Origin: an uncultured Lachnospiraceae bacterium
GTDB lineage: Bacteria > Bacillota > Clostridia > Lachnospirales > Lachnospiraceae
Direction: 5' to 3'
Length of the DNA stretch: 64,000 nt
Assembly (NCBI GenBank): GCA_947588995.1
Contig: CANPZI010000009.1
Location: 1 to 64,000, forward strand
Part shown: in pieces, positions 19,526 through 29,137 of the stretch
Layout of the letters: every line of letters begins with the position of its first letter
How positions within the stretch are numbered: position 1 is the first letter of the stretch
Notes under the pieces: generated by a model
Database searches by the model: none
Seen by the model: the letters and a program-made list of their open reading frames with translations, nothing else
What the model was told of the DNA's origin: nothing
Program-made: the position numbers and the translations under genes

Positions 19526-19588
19526 GACGGCGCTGATTTACAGGCGGGAGAATATGGGGCCGGTTACAGCCGATCATAAAATGTAAAT

Positions 19589-19627
19589 AAGACCGGAGCG
19601 GTGTCAACAGACATCCTCCGGTCTTTT
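19589..19627. terminator. Terminator between the radical SAM gene and kduD (convergent)
   Basis: AAGACCGGAG (19589-19598) pairs perfectly with CTCCGGTCTT (19616-19625), followed by T residues on the plus strand. On the minus strand the T-run is weaker but present (ATTTACATTTT). Confidence 0.85.
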
Positions 19628-19668
19628 TGGCGGCAGGTCTGCCGCGGTTCGCGCTTAGGTAACAAGCC

Positions 19669-20439
19669 CTACCTCGCCAGCCACCCGCCGTCCACGGCGA
19701 TCGTGAAGCCGTGGACATATGCCGCGGCGTCGGAGGCGAGGAAGACGGCGGCGCCCGCCACGTCCTCAGGCGTGCCCCAGCGCCCCGCGGGGATGCGTCC
19801 CAGAATCTCAGCGCTGCGCTGGTCGTCGCTTCGCAGATTGCTGGTGTTGTTGGTCGCCATGTAGCCGGGGGCGATCGCGTTCACGTTGATGTTGTGGGAG
19901 GCCCACTCGTTGGCCAGCGCTCTGGTGAGCCCCAGGACGGCGCTCTTGCTGGATGTGTAGGCGGGCACCCTGATGCCGCCCTGATAGCTGAGCATGGAGG
20001 CGATATTGATGATCTTGCCGCCTCTGCCGTCGGCAATCCACTTTTTGGCAAAAGTCTGCGAGAGGAAGAAAACCATCTTCTCATTCAGGTCGATCACGGC
20101 GTCCCAGTCCTCCTCGGTGACGTCCGCGGCGTCGCATCTCTTGATGATGCCGGCATTGTTCACGAGGATGTCCACCCGGCCCGACACTTTTTCGGCTTCC
20201 TCGACGATGCGGGGGATGACCCCGGTGTCCGACAGATCAGCGATCAGTTCCGTGAAAGAGCCCGAGAAAGCGGCGATCTTGTCCGCCGTCTCCGCACAGC
20301 TTCTTCTCGCCACGCCGATCACGCTGGCGCCCGCCCTGGCGAACGCCACACAGATGCCCTGGCCGAGGCCGGTGTTGGCGCCGGTCACGAGAGCGGTCCT
20401 GCCCTCCAGGGAAAACATACTCAGATTCGTTTCAAACAT
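19669..20439 (-). CDS. kduD: SDR oxidoreductase, 2-deoxy-D-gluconate 3-dehydrogenase-like
   Basis: A 256-residue classical short-chain dehydrogenase. It has the Rossmann motif TGANTGLGQG near the N-terminus, NNAG, catalytic Ser (NIASMLSYQGG), Tyr and Lys in YTSSK, and the C-terminal VDGGWLAR. The combination MFSLEGRTALVTGANTGLGQ and GIIKRCDAADVTEEDWD is characteristic of KduD, which interconverts 2-deoxy-3-keto-D-gluconate and 2-keto-3-deoxygluconate in pectin or hexuronate breakdown. ATG 20439 is preferred because AGGTG lies 9 bases upstream. No kduI or hexuronate genes are nearby, so its in vivo substrate is not supported by context. A minus-strand TATAAT (20497-20502) lies upstream. Confidence 0.85.
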   Translation of the reverse strand: MFETNLSMFSLEGRTALVTGANTGLGQGICVAFARAGASVIGVARRSCAETADKIAAFSGSFTELIADLSDTGVIPRIVEEAEKVSGRVDILVNNAGIIKRCDAADVTEEDWDAVIDLNEKMVFFLSQTFAKKWIADGRGGKIINIASMLSYQGGIRVPAYTSSKSAVLGLTRALANEWASHNINVNAIAPGYMATNNTSNLRSDDQRSAEILGRIPAGRWGTPEDVAGAAVFLASDAAAYVHGFTIAVDGGWLAR

Positions 20440-20665
20440 AATAAAATTCACCTGTCTTTCCTATAAAATCTGGCGTCTTGTACTGACGACATTTTTATTA
20501 TACTAAAAATTGGGACGGAAAGAAAGTGCAAGGGCTTTCTTTTTTTTGCGCGCCGCTCTGACAAAGATTTCAGATACGTTCTTGAAAAACGCCGTGAAAC
20601 AGTGTAGAATCGTAGCAGTGAAGCAGACGAGGATGAAAGAGCGCAGAAGGAGAACGGAGAAAATT

Positions 20666-21925
20666 ATGGCACTGAGCAAAAAGCCTGTGACGGGCATGAA
20701 AGATATTCTTCCCGAGGAGATGGAAATCCGCGACTACGTGATCCGGATCATCAAGGAAACCTACGGGAAATTCGGCTTTACGTCGATTGAGACGCCCTGT
20801 GTGGAGAATCTGGCGAACTTAAACTGCAAGGCGGGCGGTGAGAATGAGAAGCTGATCTTCAAGATCTTAAAGCGCGGCGAGAAGCTGAAACTCGATGAGG
20901 CGCAGACGGAGGATGACCTGACGGACGGCGGGCTTCGCTACGATCTGACCGTGCCGCTTGTGCGCTATTATGCCAATCATGCGTCGGAACTGCCGTCTCC
21001 ATTCAAAGCGCTGCAGATGGGCAATGTGTGGCGGGCGGACAGGCCCCAGAGAGGGCGCTACAGGCAGTTTATGCAATGCGATATCGACATCCTGGGCGAG
21101 GCTTCCAATCTGGCGGAGATTGAGCTGATCCTCGCCACGACGACGACGCTTGGCAAGATCGGCTTTAAGGATTTTCAGGTTCGCATCAATGACCGGCGGA
21201 TCCTGAAAGCGATGGCGGCGTACTGCGGCTTCGCTGAGGAGGAGTGGGAGACGGTGTTCATCGCGCTGGACAAGATGGACAAGATCGGCATCGACGGCGT
21301 GGAGGAGGAACTGGTGACGGCAGGTTTCGCCGGGGAAGTGGTGGACAGATATCTGGCGCTTTTCGGGGAGATGGAACAGGCCGGCGACGCGGCAGGCTAC
21401 CTGTTTGACAAGCTGGGAGAGAGTCTGGACGGGGAGGTCAAGGCCGGGTTTCGGGAGATTCTGGCGAGCGTGGAGGCGGTCAAGGGCGATTTCTTCGATT
21501 TGGTGTTCGATCCGACGCTGGTGCGCGGTATGTCCTATTATACGGGGACAATCTTCGAGATTGCCATGCCGCAGTTCGGCGGCAGCTGCGGCGGCGGCGG
21601 CAGATACGACGGCATGGTGGGACGCTTCACGGGACACGATGTGCCGGCCTGCGGTTTTTCGATCGGTTTTGAGCGGATCATTCTCCTGCTCATGGAGAGC
21701 GGTTTTAAGGTGCCCTCCGCCGGCAGGAAGTGCGCTTATCTGATCGAGAAAGGAATCGAGGGCGAGCGCATGTCCGATATTATGGCCGAGGCGCAGGTGC
21801 AGAGAGAGCAGGGCGATCAGGTGCTTGTGGCGCGGATGAACAAGAATAAGAAGTTCCAGAAAGAGCAGCTGGCGGCGCAGGGGTACGAGGAGTTTAAGGA
21901 GTTCTATAAGGAGCCTTTGAAGTAG
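20666..21925 (+). CDS. hisS: Histidyl-tRNA synthetase
   Basis: A 419-residue class II synthetase charging tRNA-His. Visible: motif 2 region (QMGNVWRADRPQRGRYRQF), the HisA-like 'RGMSYYTGTIFEI', a glycine-rich GGGGRYDGM, and motif 3 (ACGFSIGFERIILLL). ATG 20666 is chosen because AAGGAGAACGGAG precedes it and the family N-terminus (ALSKKPVTGMKDILPEE) starts there. The leader from about 20505 holds a small A/T-rich hairpin (20521-20540) but no T-box consensus. aspS follows after 72 bp; adjacency of the two is common in Firmicutes. Confidence 0.96.
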   Translation: MALSKKPVTGMKDILPEEMEIRDYVIRIIKETYGKFGFTSIETPCVENLANLNCKAGGENEKLIFKILKRGEKLKLDEAQTEDDLTDGGLRYDLTVPLVRYYANHASELPSPFKALQMGNVWRADRPQRGRYRQFMQCDIDILGEASNLAEIELILATTTTLGKIGFKDFQVRINDRRILKAMAAYCGFAEEEWETVFIALDKMDKIGIDGVEEELVTAGFAGEVVDRYLALFGEMEQAGDAAGYLFDKLGESLDGEVKAGFREILASVEAVKGDFFDLVFDPTLVRGMSYYTGTIFEIAMPQFGGSCGGGGRYDGMVGRFTGHDVPACGFSIGFERIILLLMESGFKVPSAGRKCAYLIEKGIEGERMSDIMAEAQVQREQGDQVLVARMNKNKKFQKEQLAAQGYEEFKEFYKEPLK

Positions 21926-21997
21926 GATATGGTATTGTGAAATCCACACAATCAGACAGTATATTATATACATCAAAATCGCGAGGAGGACAGAAAA

Positions 21998-23794
21998 ATG
22001 GCGGAATCTATGCAAGGCTGGAAGAGAACCTGCCGGTGCGCGGAACTCTCCCTGAACCATGTCGGGGAAGAGGTTACCGTGATGGGCTGGGTGCAGAAGC
22101 AGAGAAATAAAGGCGGTATTATCTTCGTGGATCTGCGTGACCGTTCCGGCATCTTACAGATCATCTTTGAGGAGGCAGACTGCGGTGCGGAGGCTTTTGC
22201 CAAGGCGGAGCGGATGCGCAGCGAGTTTGTCATCGCCGTCGTCGGCAGAGTGGAGCGGCGTTCCGGTGCGGTGAACGAGAACCTAAAGACGGGTGAGATC
22301 GAGATCCGTGCCCGGCAGGTGCGCATCCTGTCCGAGGCGGAGACCCCTCCTTTTCCGGTGGAGAATGACTCTAAGACGAAAGAGGAGATCCGCCTGAAAT
22401 ACCGTTATCTGGATCTGCGGCGGCCTGACCTGCAGGAGAAGCTGATGCTGCGCAGCAGGATTGCCGCCGAGATGCGTTCTTTTATGGACAAAGAGGGCTT
22501 TCTGGAGATTGAGACGCCGATTTTATGCAAATCCACGCCGGAGGGGGCGCGCGACTATCTTGTGCCCAGCCGCGTGCATCCGGGCAGTTTCTATGCGCTG
22601 CCGCAGTCGCCGCAGCTCTACAAACAGCTGTTGATGTGTTCCGGTTACGACCGCTATTTCCAGATCGCCAGATGTTTCCGTGACGAGGATCTGCGCGCCG
22701 ACAGGCAGCCGGAGTTCACGCAGGCGGATATGGAGCTTTCTTTCGTGGATGTGGACGACGTGATCGATGTCAACGAGAGGCTGATACAGCATATCTGCAG
22801 GGAGGCGGTCGGGCTGGAGGTACAGCTGCCGCTGCCGCGCCTGAAATGGCAGGAGGCGATGGACAGATACGGTTCGGACAAGCCGGACACGCGCTTTGGC
22901 ATGGAACTGACGGATGTCTCCGACGTGGTGGCCGGCTGCGGATTTGGCGTGTTTACGTCGGCGCTGGCAGGCGGCGGCTCGGTGCGCGGCCTGAACGTGA
23001 AAGGGCAGGCGGCCATGCCGCGCAAGAAGATCGACGCGCTGGTGGATTTTGCCAGGGGTTACGGCGCGAAAGGACTCGCGTATTTAAGTGTGCAGGAGGA
23101 CGGCAGTTACAAGTCCTCTTTTGCCAAGTTTATGACAGAGGAGGAACTGAACCGGCTGGTGCAGGCCATGCAGGGCGAGCGCGGCGATCTGCTGCTCTTC
23201 GCCGCGGATAAGAAGAATATTGTCTACAGCGTGCTCGGCGCGCTGCGTGTGGAACTGGGAAAACAGCTCGGCCTGATCGATGAGTCGAAGTTCAATTTTC
23301 TCTGGGTGGTGGAGTTCCCGCTGCTTGAGTGGAGCGACGAGGAGAACCGCTACATGGCGATGCACCATCCTTTCACCATGCCGATGGAGGAGGACTGGCA
23401 GTACATCGACTCTGATCCCGGCCGTGTGCGCGCCAAGGCTTATGATATTGTCTTGAACGGCGTGGAGCTCGGCGGCGGTTCCGTCAGGATTCATCAGAAC
23501 GATATTCAGGAGAAGATGTTCGAGGTGCTGGGCTTCACGAAAGAGCAGGCGTGGGAGAGATTCGGTTTCCTGCTGAACGCGTTCAAGTACGGCGTTCCGC
23601 CTCACGCGGGGCTGGCCTACGGGCTGGACCGCTTCGTGATGCTTCTGGTCGGCGCGGAGAATATCAGGGAGGTTATCGCGTTCCCGAAAGTCAAGGACGC
23701 CTCCTGCCTGATGACAGAGGCGCCGGGCACGGTGGACAAAGAGCAGCTTGACGAACTGCATATCGCTGTTCTTTCGGAAGAAGAGGCAGAATGA
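21998..23794 (+). CDS. aspS: Aspartyl-tRNA synthetase
   Basis: A 598-residue class IIb synthetase of the long bacterial type. An N-terminal OB fold (VGEEVTVMGWVQKQRNKGGI) is followed by the catalytic core with motif 2 (FQIARCFRDEDLRADRQPEF), a bacterial GAD insertion (about residues 290-420) and motif 3 (HAGLAYGLDRFVMLL). GAGGAGG precedes the ATG. The stop overlaps the start of the EamA transporter gene (ATGA). Confidence 0.97.
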   Translation: MAESMQGWKRTCRCAELSLNHVGEEVTVMGWVQKQRNKGGIIFVDLRDRSGILQIIFEEADCGAEAFAKAERMRSEFVIAVVGRVERRSGAVNENLKTGEIEIRARQVRILSEAETPPFPVENDSKTKEEIRLKYRYLDLRRPDLQEKLMLRSRIAAEMRSFMDKEGFLEIETPILCKSTPEGARDYLVPSRVHPGSFYALPQSPQLYKQLLMCSGYDRYFQIARCFRDEDLRADRQPEFTQADMELSFVDVDDVIDVNERLIQHICREAVGLEVQLPLPRLKWQEAMDRYGSDKPDTRFGMELTDVSDVVAGCGFGVFTSALAGGGSVRGLNVKGQAAMPRKKIDALVDFARGYGAKGLAYLSVQEDGSYKSSFAKFMTEEELNRLVQAMQGERGDLLLFAADKKNIVYSVLGALRVELGKQLGLIDESKFNFLWVVEFPLLEWSDEENRYMAMHHPFTMPMEEDWQYIDSDPGRVRAKAYDIVLNGVELGGGSVRIHQNDIQEKMFEVLGFTKEQAWERFGFLLNAFKYGVPPHAGLAYGLDRFVMLLVGAENIREVIAFPKVKDASCLMTEAPGTVDKEQLDELHIAVLSEEEAE

Positions 23795-24702
23795 ACCGGT
23801 TTGTGCTGCGCCAGTCGTTTCTTTTGTTCCTGACGGCGCTGATCTGGGGTGTGGCCTTTGCGGCGCAGAGCGCAGGCATGGACTATGTAGGGCCGTTTAC
23901 CTACAACGGCGTCCGGTGCATCCTGGGCGGGCTCGTGCTGCTGCCTTGCATCGCGCTGTTAGACAGGATCCGGGATCGCAGAGCCGCCGACGGGGAGGAG
24001 GCTGCCGCGCCTGTGGAGCGTCGCGGCAAAAGGCTGCTTGCGGGCGGTCTGTGCTGCGGTCTGCTGCTCTTTTCGGCCAGCAGTTTCCAGCAGATCGGCA
24101 TCCAGTACACGACGGTGGGAAAGGCAGGTTTTCTCACGGCGATGTATATTCTGCTGGTGCCGCTATTAGGTTTGTTTGTCCATAAGAGAGTCGGGCTTCA
24201 GGTGTGGATCGGCGTCCTGTTCGCCGTCTGCGGCTTGTATCTGCTGTGCATGAAAGAGGGCTTTTTCCTGGGCAGAGGAGATGCGCTGATGCTTGTCTGT
24301 GCCGCCATCTTTTCTCTGCATATTCTGGTGGTCGATCACTTCTCGCCGATGGTGGACGGTGTCAGGATGTCCTGTATCCAGTTCTGGGTGTGCGGCATTT
24401 TGTCGCTGATTTGCAGTTTCCTGTTCGAGGAGCCTGCGATTCCCGATATTCTCGCCGCATGGCTGCCCGTCTGCTACGGGGGAATCATGTCCTGCGGTGT
24501 CGCGTACACGCTGCAGATCGTGGGGCAGAGGGGGATGAACCCTACGGTGGCCTCCCTGATCCTGAGCCTGGAATCCGTGGTGAGCGTGGTGGCGGGTTTC
24601 CTGCTTCTGCACCAGACGATGAGCGGCAGGGAAGTGGCGGGCTGTTTTATGATGGCCATGGCGATTGTGCTGGCACAGCTGCCGAATCGAAACAAAGCTT
24701 GA
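23791..24702 (+). CDS. EamA/DMT-family transporter
   Basis: A 303-residue membrane protein with ten predicted helices in two EamA repeats. It starts with 'FLLFLTALIWGVAFAAQSAG', typical of drug/metabolite transporters, and its second repeat ends in 'PTVASLILSLESVVSVVAGF', the family signature. Substrate unknown. It overlaps the aspS stop by 4 bp and ends 13 bp before the acyltransferase gene, so it is translated from the same message. Confidence 0.9.
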   Translation: MNRFVLRQSFLLFLTALIWGVAFAAQSAGMDYVGPFTYNGVRCILGGLVLLPCIALLDRIRDRRAADGEEAAAPVERRGKRLLAGGLCCGLLLFSASSFQQIGIQYTTVGKAGFLTAMYILLVPLLGLFVHKRVGLQVWIGVLFAVCGLYLLCMKEGFFLGRGDALMLVCAAIFSLHILVVDHFSPMVDGVRMSCIQFWVCGILSLICSFLFEEPAIPDILAAWLPVCYGGIMSCGVAYTLQIVGQRGMNPTVASLILSLESVVSVVAGFLLLHQTMSGREVAGCFMMAMAIVLAQLPNRNKA

Positions 24703-24715
24703 GGGGAGAGGCATT

Positions 24716-25861
24716 ATGGCGAAAGAATACTTTTTTATCTTTTACAGTGCGCTGGCGGTGCTTCTGCTGACCGGCGTCAGGCCGACGGCAAAAGGGCTGT
24801 GGCATGAGGAGGCGCTGTCTCTGAAGAGTTCCAAGGCGCTTCTGGGGTTCTGCGCGGTGGCGATCATGCTGCACCACATGTCCCAGACGATCTATTTCGC
24901 GAACGAAGATCCGGGGATTCTGATTTTTATGGTGGATATCGGTGTCTGCTTTGTGGGGCTGTTCTTCTTTTTCTCCGGATACGGTCTGTACAGCAGCCTG
25001 CGGGACAAGCCCGACTATCTGAAAGGGTTCCTCTTACACAGGCTTCCGGCGGTCCTGATTCCCTTTTATCTCTGCAATTTTGTGTTTATCGCAGGTTCCT
25101 GTCTGTGGGGATATCAGATGAAAGCGCAGGAGATTCTTCCCTATCTGACGGGCGTGGTCCTGATGAACAATCAGATGTGGTACGTCGTGGAGATTTTTTT
25201 CCTGTATCTGCTGTTCTGGCTCGTGTTTGGCTTCATCAGAAACAGGGACGCGGCCTGTCTCGTGTACGGTGTCTGCGTGGTGCTTATGATCGCGTTCAGC
25301 CTGTATCTCGGACATGACACGACGACGCCCACGCAGGGGCTGTGGTTCCATGGGGAATGGTGGTACAACACGACTTTTCTGATGTTTGTCGGTGTGCTTT
25401 TCGCCAGATGGGAGAAGCAGATTCTCGGCTTTATCCGGAAATTCTACGGGATTTCGCTGATCGTTTCGGTGCTCCTTGTGGCTTTCTTCTACAGCAGAAC
25501 CATGTACATGCTGCAGACTACAGGCTACTGGTATGAATGGCCCGGCCATCCCGGTTATCGGGAAAAATGGCAGACCCTGGCCGTGCAGACGGCCTTTGTA
25601 TTCTTCGTGGTGCTCACGGTCATCCTCGTGACGCAGAAGATCAGGCTCGGCAACAAGGTCCTGGATTTTCTGGGGAGCATCGCGCTGGAGCTGTACCTGA
25701 TCCACAATCTGTTCCTGCTGTACATGCCGGTCAAAAACCGATTCGGCTATATTCTGGCGTGCTATGCGGCGGCCATTGTCCTGGCGGTGCCGTTACACCG
25801 GATCGACAGGAAGCTGATCGGGTTTGTCGGCCGTATCGGCACGAAGAGGCGGGCGGTCTGA
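24716..25861 (+). CDS. Acyltransferase family 3 membrane protein
   Basis: A 381-residue polytopic protein of the OafA-like acyltransferase 3 family. It has about ten helices, with the family pattern 'SSKALLGFCAVAIMLHHMSQ' (residues about 36-55, containing the paired His), 'FFFSGYGLYSSL', and the C-terminal 'ALELYLIHNLFLLY'. Family members O-acetylate surface sugars or lipids. The start at 24716 is fixed by GAGGGGAGAG. The acceptor cannot be inferred from neighbours. Confidence 0.85.
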   Translation: MAKEYFFIFYSALAVLLLTGVRPTAKGLWHEEALSLKSSKALLGFCAVAIMLHHMSQTIYFANEDPGILIFMVDIGVCFVGLFFFFSGYGLYSSLRDKPDYLKGFLLHRLPAVLIPFYLCNFVFIAGSCLWGYQMKAQEILPYLTGVVLMNNQMWYVVEIFFLYLLFWLVFGFIRNRDAACLVYGVCVVLMIAFSLYLGHDTTTPTQGLWFHGEWWYNTTFLMFVGVLFARWEKQILGFIRKFYGISLIVSVLLVAFFYSRTMYMLQTTGYWYEWPGHPGYREKWQTLAVQTAFVFFVVLTVILVTQKIRLGNKVLDFLGSIALELYLIHNLFLLYMPVKNRFGYILACYAAAIVLAVPLHRIDRKLIGFVGRIGTKRRAV

Positions 25862-25887
25862 ATTTGAGAAGGAGATGGATCTGAGTC

Positions 25888-26838
25888 ATGGCAGAGCAGA
25901 AGTTGGATAACGCGCGTCTGGAGACGCTGGCGGAAGAATTTGCAAAAGACAGGCAGAAAGAGAAGTATGCCGAAGTCATGGAAGCACTGGAGAAATCGAC
26001 GGTTCTCATGCCGGTTATGCCGCCTCAGGGCCTGGATGAGGAGACACAGCGGGCGATGAAAGCCGGAAAGCCGGTGCGGCTGCCGAAGAATGCGTCGATC
26101 ACGCCTTGTCTGCTGCGCAGAGAATCGGGAGAGCAGCTGCTGCCGGTCTTTACTTCCGGCGCGCAGGTTCCGCCGGAGAAGAAAAGTCCCGCCATGCTCG
26201 CCATGCCTTTTCAGGTGTGCCTCTCCATGGTGATGGCAAACAGCGGGCAGGTGTCCGCGATGGTGCTGAATCCGTTTACGCACAATATCGCGATGCCGAA
26301 AGAAATCCTGGAGGTGGCGCGCAGACGTTCGGAGGCGATGAAACAGACGCAGACCGTGCGGGTGACGGAGAAGCAGTTTGCGAAGATGGCGCATGACAGG
26401 GTGGCTTTCCGGCTGCTGCCGCAGTATCTCTTCGGAAAGCGCGAGGAAGGGCTGCAGCGGCTGCAGCGCGAGGAGGGTGCTTTCCTGCTGGAACTGTACA
26501 GGGAGTGCTATCCCGAGGAGCGCAGGTCGGCCGTCGCGGTCACGGAGGAGGATTTTTCGGTGATGACGATGAATGTCACCGACGACATGCAGATCACCCG
26601 GGTGGATATGCCGGAGGAAAAGGAGAAAGCCGGCACATGTTACCGAGTCTACGCGGTCCGTCTGCAGGAAGCGCAGGAACTGCGATATTATACTCTGGAA
26701 AAAACGGAGCAGGGCAATCGGATCGGCAGGATCCTGCCTGACGGCGGACATGAGGCGATCGAGCCCGCGCCGGACAACGGGGCGGAGATCGAGGCCGTGA
26801 TGGCGTTGGCCGCCGGCCGTGCGCACGCAGGAGAATAA
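25888..26838 (+). CDS. SseB N-terminal domain protein
   Basis: A 316-residue soluble protein. The N-terminal half contains 'STVLMPVMPP', 'LLPVFTSGAQV' and 'LNPFTHNIAMPKEIL', the SseB domain pattern found in many Firmicutes and in enhanced serine sensitivity proteins. The C-terminal half is charged and has no recognisable domain. Function is unknown. It is 3 bp upstream of a hybrid histidine kinase and probably co-translated with it, which could mean a shared regulatory role (inference). Confidence 0.8.
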   Translation: MAEQKLDNARLETLAEEFAKDRQKEKYAEVMEALEKSTVLMPVMPPQGLDEETQRAMKAGKPVRLPKNASITPCLLRRESGEQLLPVFTSGAQVPPEKKSPAMLAMPFQVCLSMVMANSGQVSAMVLNPFTHNIAMPKEILEVARRRSEAMKQTQTVRVTEKQFAKMAHDRVAFRLLPQYLFGKREEGLQRLQREEGAFLLELYRECYPEERRSAVAVTEEDFSVMTMNVTDDMQITRVDMPEEKEKAGTCYRVYAVRLQEAQELRYYTLEKTEQGNRIGRILPDGGHEAIEPAPDNGAEIEAVMALAAGRAHAGE

Positions 26839-26841
26839 CCT

Positions 26842-29067
26842 ATGAAAGAATTTCTGTTTTATCTGATATTTGGCCTGTCTGCCATCACGTATTTTGTCGG
26901 GCTCGGTTCCCTGCGCAAGACCAGCAGGAAAGGCGTGATCGACAGGCTGTATTTTCTCTCCGCCATGTGCAGTGCGGGCTGGGGATTATTCATCGGTCTT
27001 GTGCTGATGCAGACCGACGAGAATCTGGCGGCGCTGTTTCGGGCCATCGGTATGCTGCACATCTTCGGGCTGCTGATCTGTTTTACCTACATGCTGGTTT
27101 TCTGGTCGAACATACAGGGGAGGATGAAACGGTGGACGTCCGGCTTCGTGTGGCTGAGCGCTCTGCTCTATCCCTTTGTGATACGGCGGGAGAATGTGGA
27201 GTTTGAGATGACGGCCTACGGGATGTCCTATCGGATCAGGCCCGGCATCTTCAGCGTGGTCTATGTGGTGTTCTGCGCGGTGGTGGCGGTCAATCTGTTC
27301 TGCCTGAACCTCCATATGCTCCGCAGGTCCGTCAGGAGAAGAGAGCGGGATATCGCCTACTCGCTGCTCCTGTGCGTGATTATCGTCGGCTTCGGGTGCG
27401 CGCTGGATACGCTGCTGCAGATGATCGGCTTCTCCGCTTTTCCTGTGAGCACGCTGGGACAGTTCGTCGCGCAGATGGTGCTGTGCCAGACCTACCTGTT
27501 CTACAACGGTTCCCGGGTGACGCTGGAGAATATGTCCAAGTTCGTCTATTATTCCGTGGATGAGCCGGTCTTCCTCTTCGACGAGACGGAGAGGCTCTGC
27601 ATCGTGAACAACGGGGCGACGATCTTCTTAGGCCTGAGCGCGGAGGAGTGCTGCAAGCTGCGCCTGGAGGATATCTTTGTGCTGGAGCGGGACGCTTTCA
27701 AATTCCGCGGGAACAAGAACCGCGTCGAGGCGCGCTGCTGGCAGAGGAACAATATCTGCAGCATCAGCATTGACAAGATCTACGACGACTATCAGGATAT
27801 CATCGGTTATATCGTGATCGTGCACGACGTGACGGAGCGCGTGCGTATGCTGGAACGCCTGGAGCGGGAGAAGCAGCGCGCGGACAAAGCGAACGAGGCA
27901 AAGAGCGCTTTTCTGGCAAACATGTCGCACGAAATCCGGACGCCCATCAACGCGATCATGGGGATGAACGAGATGATCCTGCGGGAGAGCGCGGAACAGT
28001 CCACGCTGGAGTATGCCGGCAATATCCAGAATGCCAGCAAGACGCTTCTGGTGATCATCAACGATATTCTGGATTTCTCAAAGATTGAGTCGGGCATGAT
28101 GGAGGTGGTGGAGGAGCCGTACTCTCTCAGGACGCTTCTGCAGGATCTCAGGACGGAGTGTATCATGCGCGCCGAGGAGAAAGGGCTTGCGCTTCGCTTT
28201 ATCGTGCCGGAAGAGACGCCGAGCGCGCTTCTGGGCGACGAGGTGCGGGTCAGACAGGTCATTCTCAACATCCTGACCAATGCGATCAAGTACACGATGA
28301 AAGGCGGCGTGACCATGACCGTCACCTATGAGCGGCAGACGCCGGACAGCGTGAAGCTGTTCTTTGCGGTGGCGGATACGGGCATAGGCATCAAGAAAGA
28401 AAATATCGGCAGGCTGTTCGGCAAGTTTGACCGGATCAACGAGGAGCAGGTACATGCCATAGAGGGCACCGGGCTGGGCTTAAGTATTGTGGACAGGCTG
28501 GTGCATCTGATGGACGGTAAGGTGACGGTGGAGAGCGAGTACGGCAAGGGCTCCGTGTTCACCGTCGAACTGCGGCAGAAAGTGGCCGGGGAGGAGACTG
28601 TCGGTTCGATTCGGGAACAGCCCAGACAGCAGGAGAGACAGGAGGCGGGCGGGCCATTGTTTACCGCGCCGGATGCCCGTATTCTGGCGGTGGACGACAA
28701 CAAGGTCAATCTGGCTGTGATCAGAGGTCTCCTTCGCAAGACGAAAGCGCAGGTCACCTGCGCCACAAGCGGCGGAGAATGTCTGGAAGCCGCGGCGAAA
28801 GAGCGGTATGATGTGATCCTGCTCGACCACATGATGCCCGGCATGGACGGTATCGAGACGCTTGAGAAGTTCAGGGCGCTGGAAGAGAATGCAAGCAGAG
28901 ATGCGAAAGTGATCGTGCTGACCGCCAACGCGATGGCCGGGGTCCGCGAGATGTATCTGGAAAAAGGCTTTGACGACTATCTGTCCAAACCCATCGAGGG
29001 AAAGGCGCTGGAGAAACTTCTGCTGAAGTATCTGCCGTCTGCGCTGGTGACGGAGAACGAAGAGTGA
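26842..29067 (+). CDS. Membrane hybrid histidine kinase/response regulator with 7-TM N-terminus
   Basis: A 741-residue sensor. Seven predicted helices (about residues 3-220) replace a classical extracellular sensor. A PAS domain (about 230-340) follows, then HisKA with H363 (ANMSHEIRTPINAIMG), an HATPase (DTGIGIKKENIG; GTGLGLSIVDRL), and a C-terminal receiver with acceptor D662 (VILLDHMMPGMDG) and conserved Lys in YLSKPIEG. No HPt or DNA-binding domain is present, so phosphate must be passed to an unseen partner. It is a paralogue of the kinase at 56164, with the same domain order and closely similar receiver. Confidence 0.93.
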   Translation: MKEFLFYLIFGLSAITYFVGLGSLRKTSRKGVIDRLYFLSAMCSAGWGLFIGLVLMQTDENLAALFRAIGMLHIFGLLICFTYMLVFWSNIQGRMKRWTSGFVWLSALLYPFVIRRENVEFEMTAYGMSYRIRPGIFSVVYVVFCAVVAVNLFCLNLHMLRRSVRRRERDIAYSLLLCVIIVGFGCALDTLLQMIGFSAFPVSTLGQFVAQMVLCQTYLFYNGSRVTLENMSKFVYYSVDEPVFLFDETERLCIVNNGATIFLGLSAEECCKLRLEDIFVLERDAFKFRGNKNRVEARCWQRNNICSISIDKIYDDYQDIIGYIVIVHDVTERVRMLERLEREKQRADKANEAKSAFLANMSHEIRTPINAIMGMNEMILRESAEQSTLEYAGNIQNASKTLLVIINDILDFSKIESGMMEVVEEPYSLRTLLQDLRTECIMRAEEKGLALRFIVPEETPSALLGDEVRVRQVILNILTNAIKYTMKGGVTMTVTYERQTPDSVKLFFAVADTGIGIKKENIGRLFGKFDRINEEQVHAIEGTGLGLSIVDRLVHLMDGKVTVESEYGKGSVFTVELRQKVAGEETVGSIREQPRQQERQEAGGPLFTAPDARILAVDDNKVNLAVIRGLLRKTKAQVTCATSGGECLEAAAKERYDVILLDHMMPGMDGIETLEKFRALEENASRDAKVIVLTANAMAGVREMYLEKGFDDYLSKPIEGKALEKLLLKYLPSALVTENEE

Positions 29068-29098
29068 AAGGAAAGAACGGATCCGAAATAGAAAAAAG

Positions 29099-29137
29099 AC
29101 TCCCGCAGAGCCCGTTATGGTTCTGCGGGAGTTTCTT
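29099..29137. terminator. Bidirectional terminator between the hybrid kinase and the CorC-like gene
   Basis: ACTCCCGCAGA (29099-29109) pairs with TCTGCGGGAGT (29122-29132). T-rich runs follow on both strands (TTCTTCTT on plus, CTTTTTTC on minus). The stop codon of the minus-strand gene (29115-29117) sits in the loop. Confidence 0.85.

Noticed and set aside
20505-20665. Possible T-box riboswitch before hisS
   Set aside because: Neither a T-box consensus nor a proper terminator/antiterminator pair could be found; only a weak 6-bp hairpin with a T-run at 20521-20547.
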